35,540 nt of DNA from a virus. The position numbers and the translations under genes were made by a program. Below the pieces are notes generated by a model. The model saw only the letters and a list, made by a program, of their open reading frames with translations. It had not been told where the DNA came from and did no database searches. This document shows positions 16,139 through 24,283 of this stretch, one piece after another (position 1 is the stretch's first letter; each line of letters starts with the position of its first letter). The stretch spans positions 1 to 35,540 of the IMG/VR virus record IMGVR_UViG_3300028025_003024. One strand, given 5' to 3'.

Positions 16139-17191
16139 ATGCCTATTGCATTGATTACCGCTGGTGCAGGTTTGCTTGGCGGCTACTTTGCAGGTGAATC
16201 CGCCAAGGACGCCGCAGAAACTCAGGCCAACGCGCAGAGGGAAGCCGCACAGCTTGCTACCAACGAGGCGCGCTTTCGTCCGGTAGGTATTACCACGCGC
16301 TTCGGTCAGTCACAGTTCCAGTACGGGCCTGGCGGTCAAGTTACCGGCGCGGGGTACACCATCTCGCCGGAGATGCAGGCGTATCAAAACCGCCTGATGG
16401 CGCTGTCTGGTCAGGGTCTGACGCAAGCAGAGCAGGCGCAGCAACAGTTTGCCCCCTTGCAGGCAGGCGCTCAAGGGCTGTTTGGCCTGGGGCAGCAGTA
16501 TCTGGCGCAGTCGCCACAAGAGGCCGCGCAGCAGTACATGGCTAGGCAGCAAGACTTGCTGGCCCCGACGCGGGAGCGCCAGATGGCGCAACTTCAGAAC
16601 ACGCTGTTCCAGCAAGGGCGCGGCGGTCTGTCTGTAGGCGCTACCGGCGCTCGGCCTAGTGGCGCGGCTGGTCTGGGTGCTACGACGCCTGAGATGGAGG
16701 CGTATTACAACGCCCTGGCGCAGCAAGACGCGGCGCTTGCTGCCCAGGCTATGCAAGCCGGTCAGCAGCAGACATCATTCGGCGCAGGGCTACTCGGCAC
16801 CGCAGGCAACCTCCTGACGCAAGGTTATCAGGGACAGGTCGGCGCTCTGGCCCCGTACCAGGCTTATCTGGGCGGCGTCGGGTCGCTGGAGGCGCAGGGC
16901 CAGCAGGCTCTTGAGCTTGGCTCCGCGCTGGGCGGTCGCATTGCCAACCCGACGGGCGCTAATGCACTATTGCAAGGCGGCATGGCTTCGGCGCAGACGC
17001 AAGCAGCGGCTAATGCCTACAACCCGTTTGCCACGGCGCTTGTCAACGCGTCTAGTAACCCGGCTTTCCAGAGAGGAATTCAAGGGATGTTTGGCGGCGG
17101 CGGATCGTCTACGCCGACTAGCTACTACATGGGTGGCCGGGGCGAAGCTGTACCTATGGGCGGTTTTGACGAGTACGCTTACGCACTCTAA
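16139..17191 (+). CDS. Ejection (internal virion) protein A, Gln/Ala-rich
   Basis: 350 aa from ATG 16139 with GGAG just upstream. Residues 1-22 are a hydrophobic Gly/Ala stretch (PIALITAGAGLLGGYFAGES) like the membrane-facing N-termini of P22 gp7 and T7 gp14. The rest is rich in Gln, Ala and Gly with predicted amphipathic helices and a Gly/Ser/Pro-rich C-terminus. First of three consecutive large virion genes before holin. Role inferred: ejected with DNA to form a conduit across the cell envelope. Confidence 0.65.
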   Translation: MPIALITAGAGLLGGYFAGESAKDAAETQANAQREAAQLATNEARFRPVGITTRFGQSQFQYGPGGQVTGAGYTISPEMQAYQNRLMALSGQGLTQAEQAQQQFAPLQAGAQGLFGLGQQYLAQSPQEAAQQYMARQQDLLAPTRERQMAQLQNTLFQQGRGGLSVGATGARPSGAAGLGATTPEMEAYYNALAQQDAALAAQAMQAGQQQTSFGAGLLGTAGNLLTQGYQGQVGALAPYQAYLGGVGSLEAQGQQALELGSALGGRIANPTGANALLQGGMASAQTQAAANAYNPFATALVNASSNPAFQRGIQGMFGGGGSSTPTSYYMGGRGEAVPMGGFDEYAYAL

Positions 17192-17200
17192 AGGAAGATC

Positions 17201-18898
17201 ATGGCCGACATCGTTCAATCTCTCTTCGGCGTCACGCCTGAGCTGTACCAGCAAGCGCAGGCGCAGCGCGCTGCCGAGCAGGCGCTGCAATACGCAAAAC
17301 TTGACCCGTTCCAGCAGGCTAACTTTGCCATCGGTCGTGGTGCGTATCAGTTGGCTGGCGCGCTAGGCGGTACTGACCCGCAGCTACAGATGATCAGCAC
17401 GCGCAACTCGATTGCTCGGCAGATCAACTACAACGACCCGAATTCGATCATGCAGGGCGTGCAGATGCTCAACCAGGCTGGCGATACGGTCGGGGCAATG
17501 CAACTGGCTGATGTGGCTCGCAAGATGGAAAGCGAGATTGCCCAGAGGATGCAACGCCAGGCGGCGGCTCTGGCTAGTGGTGCAGCGGCGCAAGCCAGCC
17601 AAGCCCAAGCCAGAAAAGATCAGGCTGAAATTGACGAGGTTGCTCGTCAGCGAGCTGCGTTTGAGCGTCTGTATCCGACTGCGGCTACTGCTCCATCGGC
17701 TGCTATTGCGGCTCCGGAGGCTGCTGCTCCGGAGGCGGTAGCGCCCGGTATGAGATTTGAAGATGTTTCCGCAGGTACGCGAGCAGGTATACCAATCGTT
17801 AACCGTGTGGGAGTTGGTACGATTGTTTCGCAACCCGATTTGACGGGCGTTCCGTTGCCTCCTGTTGGTGAGGCTCCTATGCCTGCTCCGGCCCCTGCTC
17901 CTGTTGCAGCTCCGGCTCCTGCGGCACCAGTAGTCCCAACGAGACAAGCCGCTGGCGCAAGAATTGAAACTCAGATTCAGGCTCTTGAAAAGGAACGAGA
18001 GCCTCTTCTTGGGTTGAAAAAAGACCCGCGAGCTGTGGCTCGAGCAGAGGTGCTGGGAGAGCAGATCAAGTTCTTGCGCGAAAGCACCAAGGCACGGAAC
18101 TTTACTGGCGATGCGGCAAACGCTGCGCGCTATTTGTACGGGACGACCGATTCCGAGGAAATCTATCGAAATTACGGCCCGGCAGGTCTTGCTGCAATTC
18201 AGGACAGGGAAAAACAGATGGCGCAAGAGAAGCGCCCTGTTACCACTATCACCAATCCTGTGACCGTCAATATGCAGAAGGGTTTTGGCGAGAATCTGAC
18301 GGAAACAATTACTGGCAATCAAAGGGCTGGTCGTTCCGCAGCTTCTACGCTTGGCACAGTTGAAAACATGGCTACCCTTCTTGATGAAGGCGTCAGAACT
18401 GGTTTCGGACAAGAAACCTTGCTCAAACTTGGGCAAGTTGGACAACTGTTCGACCCCAACTTCAACACCCGTGGTCTGGCTGGACAAGAGGCGTTCCAGG
18501 CATTCTCGACTCAGATTGTCTTGCCGCAGGTTAAGCAACTCGGTGCTAACCCGACCGATACTGACTTGAAGTTCATCGTTACCGGTTCGCCTGGCCTGTC
18601 GAAAACTGTTGAAGGTAACAAACTGTTGTTGGATACGCTGAAATTGAAACTTCAGCGGGAGCAAGATTTGGCTAGGTTCTCTAACCAATGGCTTGCCACT
18701 AACAGCCAACTTATCAAAACAGATCCGATTAATGCACAAGCAAAATACAACACGGATTTTGAGACTTACGCGCAATCTAGCCCGCTGTACGGCCCTGCCG
18801 CAAACACTCTGCGTGATCGCTTTGCGGCGCTTGGTGGTCAAACTCGAGGCTCTGAGCCTGCGCGTCGCGCATTGCAGTCCGGTGGTCTTACTCGCTAA
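17201..18898 (+). CDS. Ejection (internal virion) protein B
   Basis: 565 aa, AAGGAAG before ATG. Residues 1-120 are helical. From about 170 to 245 there is an Ala/Pro-rich linker (repeats of AAPEAVAP, MPAPAPAPVAAPAPAAPV), then a predicted helical domain. I see no muramidase catalytic signature. Size, position between two other large late genes, and helical content fit a T7 gp15/16-like or P22 gp20/16-like ejection protein. The Pro/Ala linker could join an envelope-crossing part to a DNA-bound part. Confidence 0.6.
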   Translation: MADIVQSLFGVTPELYQQAQAQRAAEQALQYAKLDPFQQANFAIGRGAYQLAGALGGTDPQLQMISTRNSIARQINYNDPNSIMQGVQMLNQAGDTVGAMQLADVARKMESEIAQRMQRQAAALASGAAAQASQAQARKDQAEIDEVARQRAAFERLYPTAATAPSAAIAAPEAAAPEAVAPGMRFEDVSAGTRAGIPIVNRVGVGTIVSQPDLTGVPLPPVGEAPMPAPAPAPVAAPAPAAPVVPTRQAAGARIETQIQALEKEREPLLGLKKDPRAVARAEVLGEQIKFLRESTKARNFTGDAANAARYLYGTTDSEEIYRNYGPAGLAAIQDREKQMAQEKRPVTTITNPVTVNMQKGFGENLTETITGNQRAGRSAASTLGTVENMATLLDEGVRTGFGQETLLKLGQVGQLFDPNFNTRGLAGQEAFQAFSTQIVLPQVKQLGANPTDTDLKFIVTGSPGLSKTVEGNKLLLDTLKLKLQREQDLARFSNQWLATNSQLIKTDPINAQAKYNTDFETYAQSSPLYGPAANTLRDRFAALGGQTRGSEPARRALQSGGLTR

Positions 18899-18908
18899 GG
18901 AATAGAAA

Positions 18909-20966
18909 ATGGCATCTCTAAACGACCAAATTCTTGATCTCCGAGACGAACTCAAAATTGCAAAAGAAGAGGGACGCATCACGCCAGAAGGGCAGAAGAT
19001 GCTTGACCAGCTTGATACTAAGAGCTGGTCAACTGGCGGATTCGGGCAGTTTCTGCAAGGGCTGTCTCTGAACTTTGCCGATGAGGCCATTGGCGCAATC
19101 AAGAGCTTTTTAAGCCCTGGGCCAGCGCAGGTTGCCAAGCAAGTCGGTCAAATGGCTCCTGAACAGGCTGCTCCTACGCCGCGTGCAGTAGGTACGGCAC
19201 TTGAGCGCATCGGCTTGCAAGAGTACGCCCAAGAGTCTCCTGTCAAAAGCATTGTTGCCAACATTGCCGGTGGCGCGACTCCAGCCATCATTAGTCGCCG
19301 TCCTCTTCCCGGAGCAACGCAAATCGGCTTGGCAACTGCTGCTGGCGCTACGGCTGGCCTTGGCGAATCTGAGGCTGAACTTTTCAGCCCAGAATCTGGC
19401 AAGTCTGCCGTCATTGGTGGCGGTGTTGGACTTGGGCTTGGGGCGGTTTCGATCCCAATTCAAAAAGTAGGCGGCGCAGTCTATCGCGGTATTGTCAAGT
19501 CCATCTTTGACAACCCGCAGCGCTTGGGAACAGATGAAGCACGCTCGCTGATCAAGCAAGCGCTGGTGTCTGATGTCGGCGGCGTTGACGAGGCTATCAA
19601 GTTCGTTCTTGATCGCAAGGGCAAGCCCTACACGCTCGCTGACATTGGCCCCAATACTCGGGCCTATCTTGATGGGGCTACCGCCATCCCTGGCCCTGGC
19701 AAGCAAGAGGCTCAGAGGTTCATCACCGAGCGCGATAAGGGGATGTTGTCTCGCCTGACCAGCGATCTGCAAGTTGCTTTTGGCTCTAAGGCTGCTTTCT
19801 TTGACGAGTTCAACGCGCTCAAGACAGCGCGTTCACAACTCGGTGGCGCTCTGTATGATCGCGCACTCAAGAAAGATGTGCCTGTCACGCCTGAACTGGT
19901 GACGCTGATGGAGCGCCCGAGCGTACAAGATGCCTATGCTCGGGCTGTAAATCTCGCCAAAGAGCAGGGCGTCAAACTCCCTGCCGTCAAGATTGAAAAC
20001 GGCAAGCTGGTTACCGAAACAGGCGATCCTGTCACCAACATCAATAGCACCTTCTTGCACTTCATCAAGATGGGCCTAGATGATGTGGTATTTACTGGCA
20101 AGAGTCCGACTAGCGGGATTGGCACTACGCAACTCAACGCTGTCAAAGACACGCGAACCAAGTTCCTCGAGCAACTTGACGCAGCCAACCCCAGCTACAA
20201 AAACGCCAGGCGTATCTGGGCATCTGACACGGCGGTTATGGATGCTATGGAAGAGGGCCGTACGGCTCTGCAAAAGACGCCAAAGGATGTTGATGTCCTG
20301 CTCAACGATATGAGGTCAATGACCAAATCGGAGCTGGAAGGTCTGCGTCTTGGCGTGATGCAAAACCTGCTTGATCGGATTGGCGGCGCTCAGACAGCAG
20401 AAACTGTTGTTGGGCCGACCGGAAACCCGGCACTTCGCATCATCAATGATCCCAAGAACCTGCGCGTGATTCGCGCAACTTTCCCGCGTGATCCGGCTGG
20501 CGATGAGGCTTTCGGTAACTTCGTCAAGAACCTCAAGACTGAAGTGGAGATGAAAAGCACCTCCAAGCAGGTAATGCAAGGCTCTCAAACTGCCGAGCGA
20601 ACAAAAGCTATTGAAGACATTAAAGCTGGTGGCAAAGCTGTGCGAGAGATGCCTGCGATGAGCGTGCAGGGAATCCTGATGCGTGCTTTGCAACGCGATT
20701 ACGCGCAATTGGGTGACGCTCAAACTCAAGCAGTTGCCAACGAGATGACGCGCATCTTGACGACCACCGACCCCAAGAAACTGCAACGGATTAGCAAAGA
20801 GTTGGCTGGCCGTAGTTTCTACGATGTTGTTAGCAAAGATGTGCCGGAGCTTCTACCGGCTCTTGGGCGCGCTGTTCTTGGGCCGTATTCGATTGGTGGC
20901 ATGGCGGGCAATGTGGCACCGAATGTCTTGCAGGCAGGTTCTGGTCTGCTAAGTGGTCAACGCTAA
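18909..20966 (+). CDS. Ejection (internal virion) protein C
   Basis: 685-aa protein, largest of the three in this block. It has a helical N-terminus (NDQILDLRDELKIAKEEGRITPEGQKMLDQL), Gly/Ala hydrophobic stretches near residues 135-195 (ATAAGATAGLG ... IGGGVGLGLGAVSIP), then a long helical core. The hydrophobic zones could insert in membrane during DNA ejection. The last residues (GMAGNVAPNVLQAGSGLLSGQR) are Gly-rich. No lysozyme or protease motif was found by eye. Confidence 0.6.
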   Translation: MASLNDQILDLRDELKIAKEEGRITPEGQKMLDQLDTKSWSTGGFGQFLQGLSLNFADEAIGAIKSFLSPGPAQVAKQVGQMAPEQAAPTPRAVGTALERIGLQEYAQESPVKSIVANIAGGATPAIISRRPLPGATQIGLATAAGATAGLGESEAELFSPESGKSAVIGGGVGLGLGAVSIPIQKVGGAVYRGIVKSIFDNPQRLGTDEARSLIKQALVSDVGGVDEAIKFVLDRKGKPYTLADIGPNTRAYLDGATAIPGPGKQEAQRFITERDKGMLSRLTSDLQVAFGSKAAFFDEFNALKTARSQLGGALYDRALKKDVPVTPELVTLMERPSVQDAYARAVNLAKEQGVKLPAVKIENGKLVTETGDPVTNINSTFLHFIKMGLDDVVFTGKSPTSGIGTTQLNAVKDTRTKFLEQLDAANPSYKNARRIWASDTAVMDAMEEGRTALQKTPKDVDVLLNDMRSMTKSELEGLRLGVMQNLLDRIGGAQTAETVVGPTGNPALRIINDPKNLRVIRATFPRDPAGDEAFGNFVKNLKTEVEMKSTSKQVMQGSQTAERTKAIEDIKAGGKAVREMPAMSVQGILMRALQRDYAQLGDAQTQAVANEMTRILTTTDPKKLQRISKELAGRSFYDVVSKDVPELLPALGRAVLGPYSIGGMAGNVAPNVLQAGSGLLSGQR

Positions 20967-20976
20967 GGAGTAACTG

Positions 20977-21477
20977 ATGCTTTCTCTTCTCTCAACTCTT
21001 GGCGGCATCCTGCTCGGCGGTCTGCCGAAACTGCTCGACTACTTCCAATCGAAGCAGGATCAAAAGCATGAGCTTGCCTTGGCGAAAGCGCAGTCTGAGC
21101 GTGAGCTGGCTCTGGCAGCGCAGGGCTTTGCCGCCCAGGCTAAGGTGGAAGAGATCAGGTCTGACCAGATTGCCATGCAGACTGAAGCGGCCATGACCCA
21201 AGGAGCTCAGGAGCATGACAAGAAGGTGCTTGAGAAGGCCAGCAAGTGGGTCGCCAACTATATCGGCACCGTGCGTCCGACTGTGACCTACTTGTTTGTG
21301 CTTGAGCTGCTGGCGATCAATGGCTTCCTTGCCTATTACCTCTGGTCGCACCCGGAACTGATCAAGAGCATTGACGATGTGATCAAGTACAGCGAGCTGA
21401 TCTTCTCCAGCGACGAGATGGCGATGCTAGGCGGCATCATCGGCTTCTGGTTTGGCTCTAGGGGCTTCAAGAAGTGA
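20977..21477 (+). CDS. Holin, 3TM GTA-type
   Basis: 166-aa membrane protein just before the lysozyme. A first hydrophobic segment at residues 1-18 is followed by a Glu/Lys/Ala coiled coil (about 25-75). Two more helices come near 105-127 (RPTVTYLFVLELLAINGFLAYYL) and 146-162 (EMAMLGGIIGFWFGSRGF). The RP.VTY motif and terminal GFWFGSR are, from memory, typical of the GTA-type 3TM holin family. It would form membrane lesions that release lysozyme. Stop overlaps the lysozyme GTG. Confidence 0.78.
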   Translation: MLSLLSTLGGILLGGLPKLLDYFQSKQDQKHELALAKAQSERELALAAQGFAAQAKVEEIRSDQIAMQTEAAMTQGAQEHDKKVLEKASKWVANYIGTVRPTVTYLFVLELLAINGFLAYYLWSHPELIKSIDDVIKYSELIFSSDEMAMLGGIIGFWFGSRGFKK

Positions 21478-21962
21478 AGTTGTCAGAGGCTGGCGCTAAC
21501 CTGATGCACCGCTACGAGGGGTGCAGGAACAAGCCCTACCTGTGCCCGGCGCACATCTGGACAATTGGGTATGGCCATGTGCTGTACCAGCAGCAGATTC
21601 GTTTGCCAATAGCAAACCGAAAAGAGTTCCCGCTGGCTGACAGCGACAACCGTGTCTGGAGCAAGGAAGAGATCAATGCGCTATTCGCAACTGATGTCGC
21701 AAGTTTTGAACGGGGTGTTCTACGTCTTGTTCCCGGCGTGGTTGGCCGTCAAGGAGCTTTCGACGCTCTGGTCTCTTTTGCCTTTAATGCTGGGCTAGGC
21801 AACCTCCAGCGCAGCCAGATCAGAATCCGCGCCAACCGAGGTGAGTGGGAAGGCGCGGCTGAGGCACTTATGGATTGGACAAAGGGCGGCGGTCGAGTTT
21901 TGCCTGGCCTGGTGAAGCGCCGCGAGGCTGAGAAAGCGCTCTTTCTGTCAGACGCTGCCTAG
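21474..21962 (+). CDS. Lysozyme / endolysin (GH24, T4-like) with E-C-T triad
   Basis: 162-aa muramidase, GTG start overlapping the holin stop. Catalytic Glu15 (HRYEGCRNKPY) is followed at the T4-lysozyme spacing by Cys24 instead of Asp, and by Thr30 in WTIGYGH. So the triad is Glu-8-Cys-5-Thr. The T4 Asp20-to-Cys variant is known to keep activity, so the enzyme can be active. No N-terminal signal peptide, so it depends on the holin. The final 95 bp overlap a convergent gene on the other strand. Confidence 0.9.
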   Translation: MKLSEAGANLMHRYEGCRNKPYLCPAHIWTIGYGHVLYQQQIRLPIANRKEFPLADSDNRVWSKEEINALFATDVASFERGVLRLVPGVVGRQGAFDALVSFAFNAGLGNLQRSQIRIRANRGEWEGAAEALMDWTKGGGRVLPGLVKRREAEKALFLSDAA

Positions 21963-22092
21963 AGTCAGGCACGACGCGCTCCTCAGTCGAGAAGCGATGC
22001 TCGTTACCGCACACGCGAGATCGCCGGACGAGCTGGTCGCTCGGGCGGGTTAGTTTCACTTGCGTCCACGCTCCGCAAACCGGACACTTCAT
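21868..22092 (-). CDS. Zinc-ribbon protein resembling NrdR N-terminus
   Basis: 74 aa. The N-terminal half MKCPVCGAWTQVKLTR.......RRSRVCGNEHRFSTEE follows the NrdR-like ribbon layout: Cys3 and Cys6, then RR.R.C and a His in place of the fourth Cys, and a closing RF.T.E. Free-standing copies are common in phages. GGAAG lies upstream of the ATG. The C-terminal third overlaps the lysozyme gene on the opposite strand by 95 bp and is less convincing as protein. Last gene of the leftward operon. Confidence 0.7.
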   Translation of the reverse strand: MKCPVCGAWTQVKLTRPSDQLVRRSRVCGNEHRFSTEERVVPDSRQRLTERALSQPRGASPGQAKLDRRPLSNP

Positions 22093-22189
22093 TTTTTGGC
22101 TTCCATCCGTGTTGTCTCCATTTGTCCTGAATATTGGTGGCTGTTGCCGGTATGTACTTGAATTTGGGGTCTAAGAGGCTTGGCTTCAT
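22004..22189 (-). CDS. Small protein partly overlapping the zinc-ribbon gene
   Basis: 61 aa with a clear ribosome site (TTAGGAAGC upstream of ATG). The first half, MKPSLLDPKFKYIPATATN followed by QDKWRQHGWKPKNE, looks like a genuine protein; from memory, a recurring small phage pattern. The second half lies in the first 89 nt of the zinc-ribbon gene in another frame and is Pro/Arg-rich. Function unknown. Either a real overlapping gene or a 35-40-residue domain whose end is incidental. Confidence 0.45.
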   Translation of the reverse strand: MKPSLLDPKFKYIPATATNIQDKWRQHGWKPKNEVSGLRSVDASETNPPERPARPAISRVR

Positions 22190-22205
22190 TTGACTGCTTC
22201 CTAAG

Positions 22206-22433
22206 TTATTTGAGCAACGCGCTCACTTTTTGCCGGACTTCAGCCGTTACGGCGTGACCCAGGTCTTCCGGGTCGATCAGGCGCGTCAGAAACGAGCGCA
22301 GGCGCTGTACCTCAAGTTCAGGCTTGAGCTTGGCCTTGATCGCGTCAACGAGCATCGCCCGGTCGAATGCATCCTCAGGGCTGTCCTCGATCCACCGCAG
22401 GCAGATCGCCAGAAGTTCTTTCTCAGTCGGCAT
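22206..22433 (-). CDS. Small helical protein, unknown
   Basis: 75-aa, charged, all-helical protein with AAGGAAG before the ATG; its start overlaps the preceding gene by 11 nt. Sequence opens PTEKELLAICLRWIEDSPEDAF and ends TAEVRQKVSALLK. No cysteine motif or membrane helix. Belongs to the small accessory gene run; function not recognised. Confidence 0.68.
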   Translation of the reverse strand: MPTEKELLAICLRWIEDSPEDAFDRAMLVDAIKAKLKPELEVQRLRSFLTRLIDPEDLGHAVTAEVRQKVSALLK

Positions 22434-22617
22434 GATCTTCCTTTACATACTTTTTTGTATGCTGTGGAGAAAACATCTCGCACCCATCCTCGTTCATGTC
22501 GGTGGAGATAAAGTAAACCTGCTGGTAGGGGTCGGGTTCTGTGCCAGACGCTTCGTTTCTGTAGCACTCAGTCCTACGGCGGCAGGTATCGCTGGCGCAC
22601 ATTGTGATGTCAGGCAT
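22423..22617 (-). CDS. Cys-rich mini-protein
   Basis: 64 aa from ATG 22617, overlapping the upstream stop by 8 nt. The N-terminal MPDITMCASDTCRRRTECYRNEA and the downstream EDGCEMF supply four cysteines (7, 12, 18, 46) that could hold one zinc. From memory, similar small proteins (MC....CP....CYR) recur in phages. A longer frame runs further upstream, but the part before 22617 is the shadow of the neighbouring gene. Function unknown. Confidence 0.65.
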   Translation of the reverse strand: MPDITMCASDTCRRRTECYRNEASGTEPDPYQQVYFISTDMNEDGCEMFSPQHTKKYVKEDHAD

Positions 22618-22933
22618 GGTTCCCCCTTGCGCGGATAGCGGCGGCGCATTCAAACGCAAAACCAGTGTCGTAGTCGGAGCGGATATCAATCTCATCGCAC
22701 ACCTGCGCACACGCCTCGCGCTCGGCCTCCACCGCCCGCCGAGTCTGCACACAAGCAAAGCGTTGGCAGTCGGCATGGCATGAGTGAATCTCGGTGGACA
22801 GCAGGTAGTCGCGGTGAAGTTCAACAAAACGACCAGCCTTTTCCATCGTTGGATGCCAACCCAGAACCCCGGGCGATTCCTCTTTCAACATTTCTGCTTT
22901 CTCTAACAAGTCAATCAATTGTCCCGGGGTCAT
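22610..22933 (-). CDS. Small helical protein with Cys/His residues
   Basis: 107 aa, excellent ribosome site (AGGAGATGG before ATG), 4-nt overlap with the upstream gene. Opens MTPGQLIDLLEKAEMLKEESPG. A central His/Cys region SCHADCQRFACVQTRRAVEAEREACAQVCDEI is followed by an Ala/Arg tail (ECAAAIRARG). The EREACA..CDE....AF.CA.AIRARG segment is very common in phage and prophage proteins of unknown function. No enzyme inferred. Confidence 0.72.
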   Translation of the reverse strand: MTPGQLIDLLEKAEMLKEESPGVLGWHPTMEKAGRFVELHRDYLLSTEIHSCHADCQRFACVQTRRAVEAEREACAQVCDEIDIRSDYDTGFAFECAAAIRARGNHA

Positions 22934-23091
22934 TCCATCTCCTTTATTTTTTCTGCCAACACCCTGATGTACTCACGTGCTTGTTCGACAGGAACTTCGG
23001 CGTGGTAGAAAATTAGCGCCGCTTCCACAAGTTTCGGGCTTTGTGGGGTGCTGGCGAACACCGCCCACAGATACTCTCGTTTTGCGCTCAT
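22930..23091 (-). CDS. Small helical protein, unknown
   Basis: 53 aa from ATG 23091, preceded by GGAGG at good spacing. It overlaps the next gene by 4 nt and the previous by 4 nt. Mostly helix (AREYIRVLAEKIKEME at the end). An alternative start 24 nt upstream would lengthen the overlap and lacks a better site. No family recognised. Confidence 0.6.
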   Translation of the reverse strand: MSAKREYLWAVFASTPQSPKLVEAALIFYHAEVPVEQAREYIRVLAEKIKEME

Positions 23092-23318
23092 TTCAAACCT
23101 CCATACATTGACCACTCCCTAGCCTTCTCCGTCATGAACAGCCCCTCGGCCCGGGTCATCTTGGATGAGCGCACAAACAGTTCGCCTTCCCAGTCGAAAG
23201 CAATGATCATCACATCGGTCAGGCCACCATCCTCACACATATCCAGCGCGGACTTGAGCGCCTGCTCTGGGGTGTAGTTCACGCTTGCGGGTAGGCTGAT
23301 TACTTTTTCGTTGTTCAT
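23088..23318 (-). CDS. Conserved small phage protein
   Basis: 76 aa from ATG 23318 with GGTGGGGG upstream. Sequence TPEQALKSALDMCEDGGLTDVMIIAFDWEGELFVRSSKMTRAEGLFMTEKARE has the pattern DV.IIA.D.DGELFVRSS.MTR.E that I recognise as frequent in phages, without known function. Compact alpha/beta protein. The start codon overlaps the stop of the previous gene by one base (TGATG). Confidence 0.68.
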   Translation of the reverse strand: MNNEKVISLPASVNYTPEQALKSALDMCEDGGLTDVMIIAFDWEGELFVRSSKMTRAEGLFMTEKAREWSMYGGLK

Positions 23319-23455
23319 CAGTACCCCCACCGGATTCGAAAGCACACCAGATAGAGGTGCAGGACAAACTCATTGCCGCCGCTGAAAAACCCCACGGCAA
23401 AGCACGGCCATAGGCGCGGGAAAAACTCGGTGGTCAGGTGCAAACTTTTTCTCAT
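23318..23455 (-). CDS. Mini membrane protein, 45 aa
   Basis: Starts at ATG 23455 behind AAGGAGAAATC, a strong ribosome site. The product has a Lys/Arg N-terminus (MRKSLHL) and hydrophobic stretches (PRLWPCFAVGFFSGG, EFVLHLYLVCF) predicted to span or lie on the membrane. A much longer upstream extension in the same frame is only the shadow of the next gene. One of several tiny membrane genes here. Confidence 0.55.
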   Translation of the reverse strand: MRKSLHLTTEFFPRLWPCFAVGFFSGGNEFVLHLYLVCFRIRWGY

Positions 23456-23772
23456 GATTTCTCCTTTGCTGCGGCGATGGCGGCGATTCGCTTCGCCTCT
23501 GCTTGTGCGCCAAGCATGGAGCCACTTGCCGGAATTAACTCCAGCGCCTCCAGCAGTTGCGCGTTGACTTGCTCCGCAGCATTCAGCCGCTGGGCCAATT
23601 CGCGGTATCCGTTCAGCCTCTGTGCTGCTTCTGGCGAAGCTAGCCACGTCGCCGCTTTCTTCTCCCACTCGGCGCACAAAGCATGAAGGCGGCGCAGTTC
23701 GGCGGCGGCATCGGGCCAGCCATCTGTTTCAAGCAAGTTGGCCAGCCGCAAGGCTTCGGGTTGTTGGGTCAT
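23452..23772 (-). CDS. Conserved coiled-coil phage protein
   Basis: 106 aa from ATG 23772 (GGAGAAAAGAA upstream). Opening MTQQPEALRLANLLE, then AAAELRRLHALCAEWEKKAA and a long coiled coil to the end (LLEALE... QAEAKRIAAIAAAKEK). From memory, the opening (M...PEALRLAD.LE....AAAELRRLHA) is widespread in phages and prophages of Betaproteobacteria. That is one reason for the host inference. Function unknown. Confidence 0.75.
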   Translation of the reverse strand: MTQQPEALRLANLLETDGWPDAAAELRRLHALCAEWEKKAATWLASPEAAQRLNGYRELAQRLNAAEQVNAQLLEALELIPASGSMLGAQAEAKRIAAIAAAKEKS

Positions 23773-23897
23773 TTCTTTTCTCCAGTGCGGCACTCGCCCG
23801 CTCCCTTGATGCAAACGTGGTAATCGATCAGATTGATCGCGCCGAGGCAAAACAGCAGCAAATGGATCGCCCCAAACCAAGCCAAAAAGTCTTTCAT
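23769..23897 (-). CDS. Mini membrane protein, 42 aa
   Basis: Exactly fills the gap between two genes with 4-nt overlaps on each side. One transmembrane helix (DFLAWFGAIHLLLFCLGAINLI, near residues 3-24), then a short tail with two cysteines (HVCIKGAGECRTGEKK) predicted outside the membrane. G-rich ribosome site upstream. Could act on the host membrane; no family known. Confidence 0.6.
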   Translation of the reverse strand: MKDFLAWFGAIHLLLFCLGAINLIDYHVCIKGAGECRTGEKK

Positions 23898-24283
23898 TCC
23901 CCACCCCCAATCCCGTGCTTGCGCTCGATGGCGCGGGCGAAGTCAATTGGGCCACCTGATTTCCAATCCCATGCAATCTCTACAATCTCCTCCTCCGTCA
24001 GCGGCTGGCGCTGGGGCGGGGCGGTGTAGAGGGCACGCCATGCGCCGGGCTCCGCATCCTTCGGCAGCTTCTTGCGGAATGTCCCGGTGTCCAACCATTG
24101 CCACGCCACCGGCTCCTGCTTCTCGGCCTGCTCAATGGCGAGGCGTAGAGTAGCTGCGGCGTTTTTTGCGACATGGTGCGGATAAATGCGACCGCTTTTA
24201 GTCGTGATGTTGGATGCCGGGTGTTCCCACTTAGCCAACATTTCCAGCGCCTCAAGCGCCTGCTTCATCACTTCGATGTTCAT
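23894..24283 (-). CDS. Conserved phage protein with EPVAW motif
   Basis: 129 aa. N-terminal helix MNIEVMKQALEALEMLAKW, then Ala-rich helix LRLAIEQAEKQEPVAW and YTAPP..RQPLTEEEIVEIAWD. The sequence ALRLAIEQAEKQEPVAW....ALYTAPPQRQPL is a pattern I recall in many phages of Proteobacteria, often with variable middle segments. It looks modular, with N- and C-terminal blocks that recur in different combinations. Function unknown. Confidence 0.72.
   Translation of the reverse strand: MNIEVMKQALEALEMLAKWEHPASNITTKSGRIYPHHVAKNAAATLRLAIEQAEKQEPVAWQWLDTGTFRKKLPKDAEPGAWRALYTAPPQRQPLTEEEIVEIAWDWKSGGPIDFARAIERKHGIGGGE

Noticed and set aside
17384-19138. 584-codon open frame on the minus strand opposite two ejection genes
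   Set aside because: It has no ribosome site and no domain pattern, and its Ser/Arg/Cys-rich composition is typical of an antisense shadow of GC-biased genes on the other strand.
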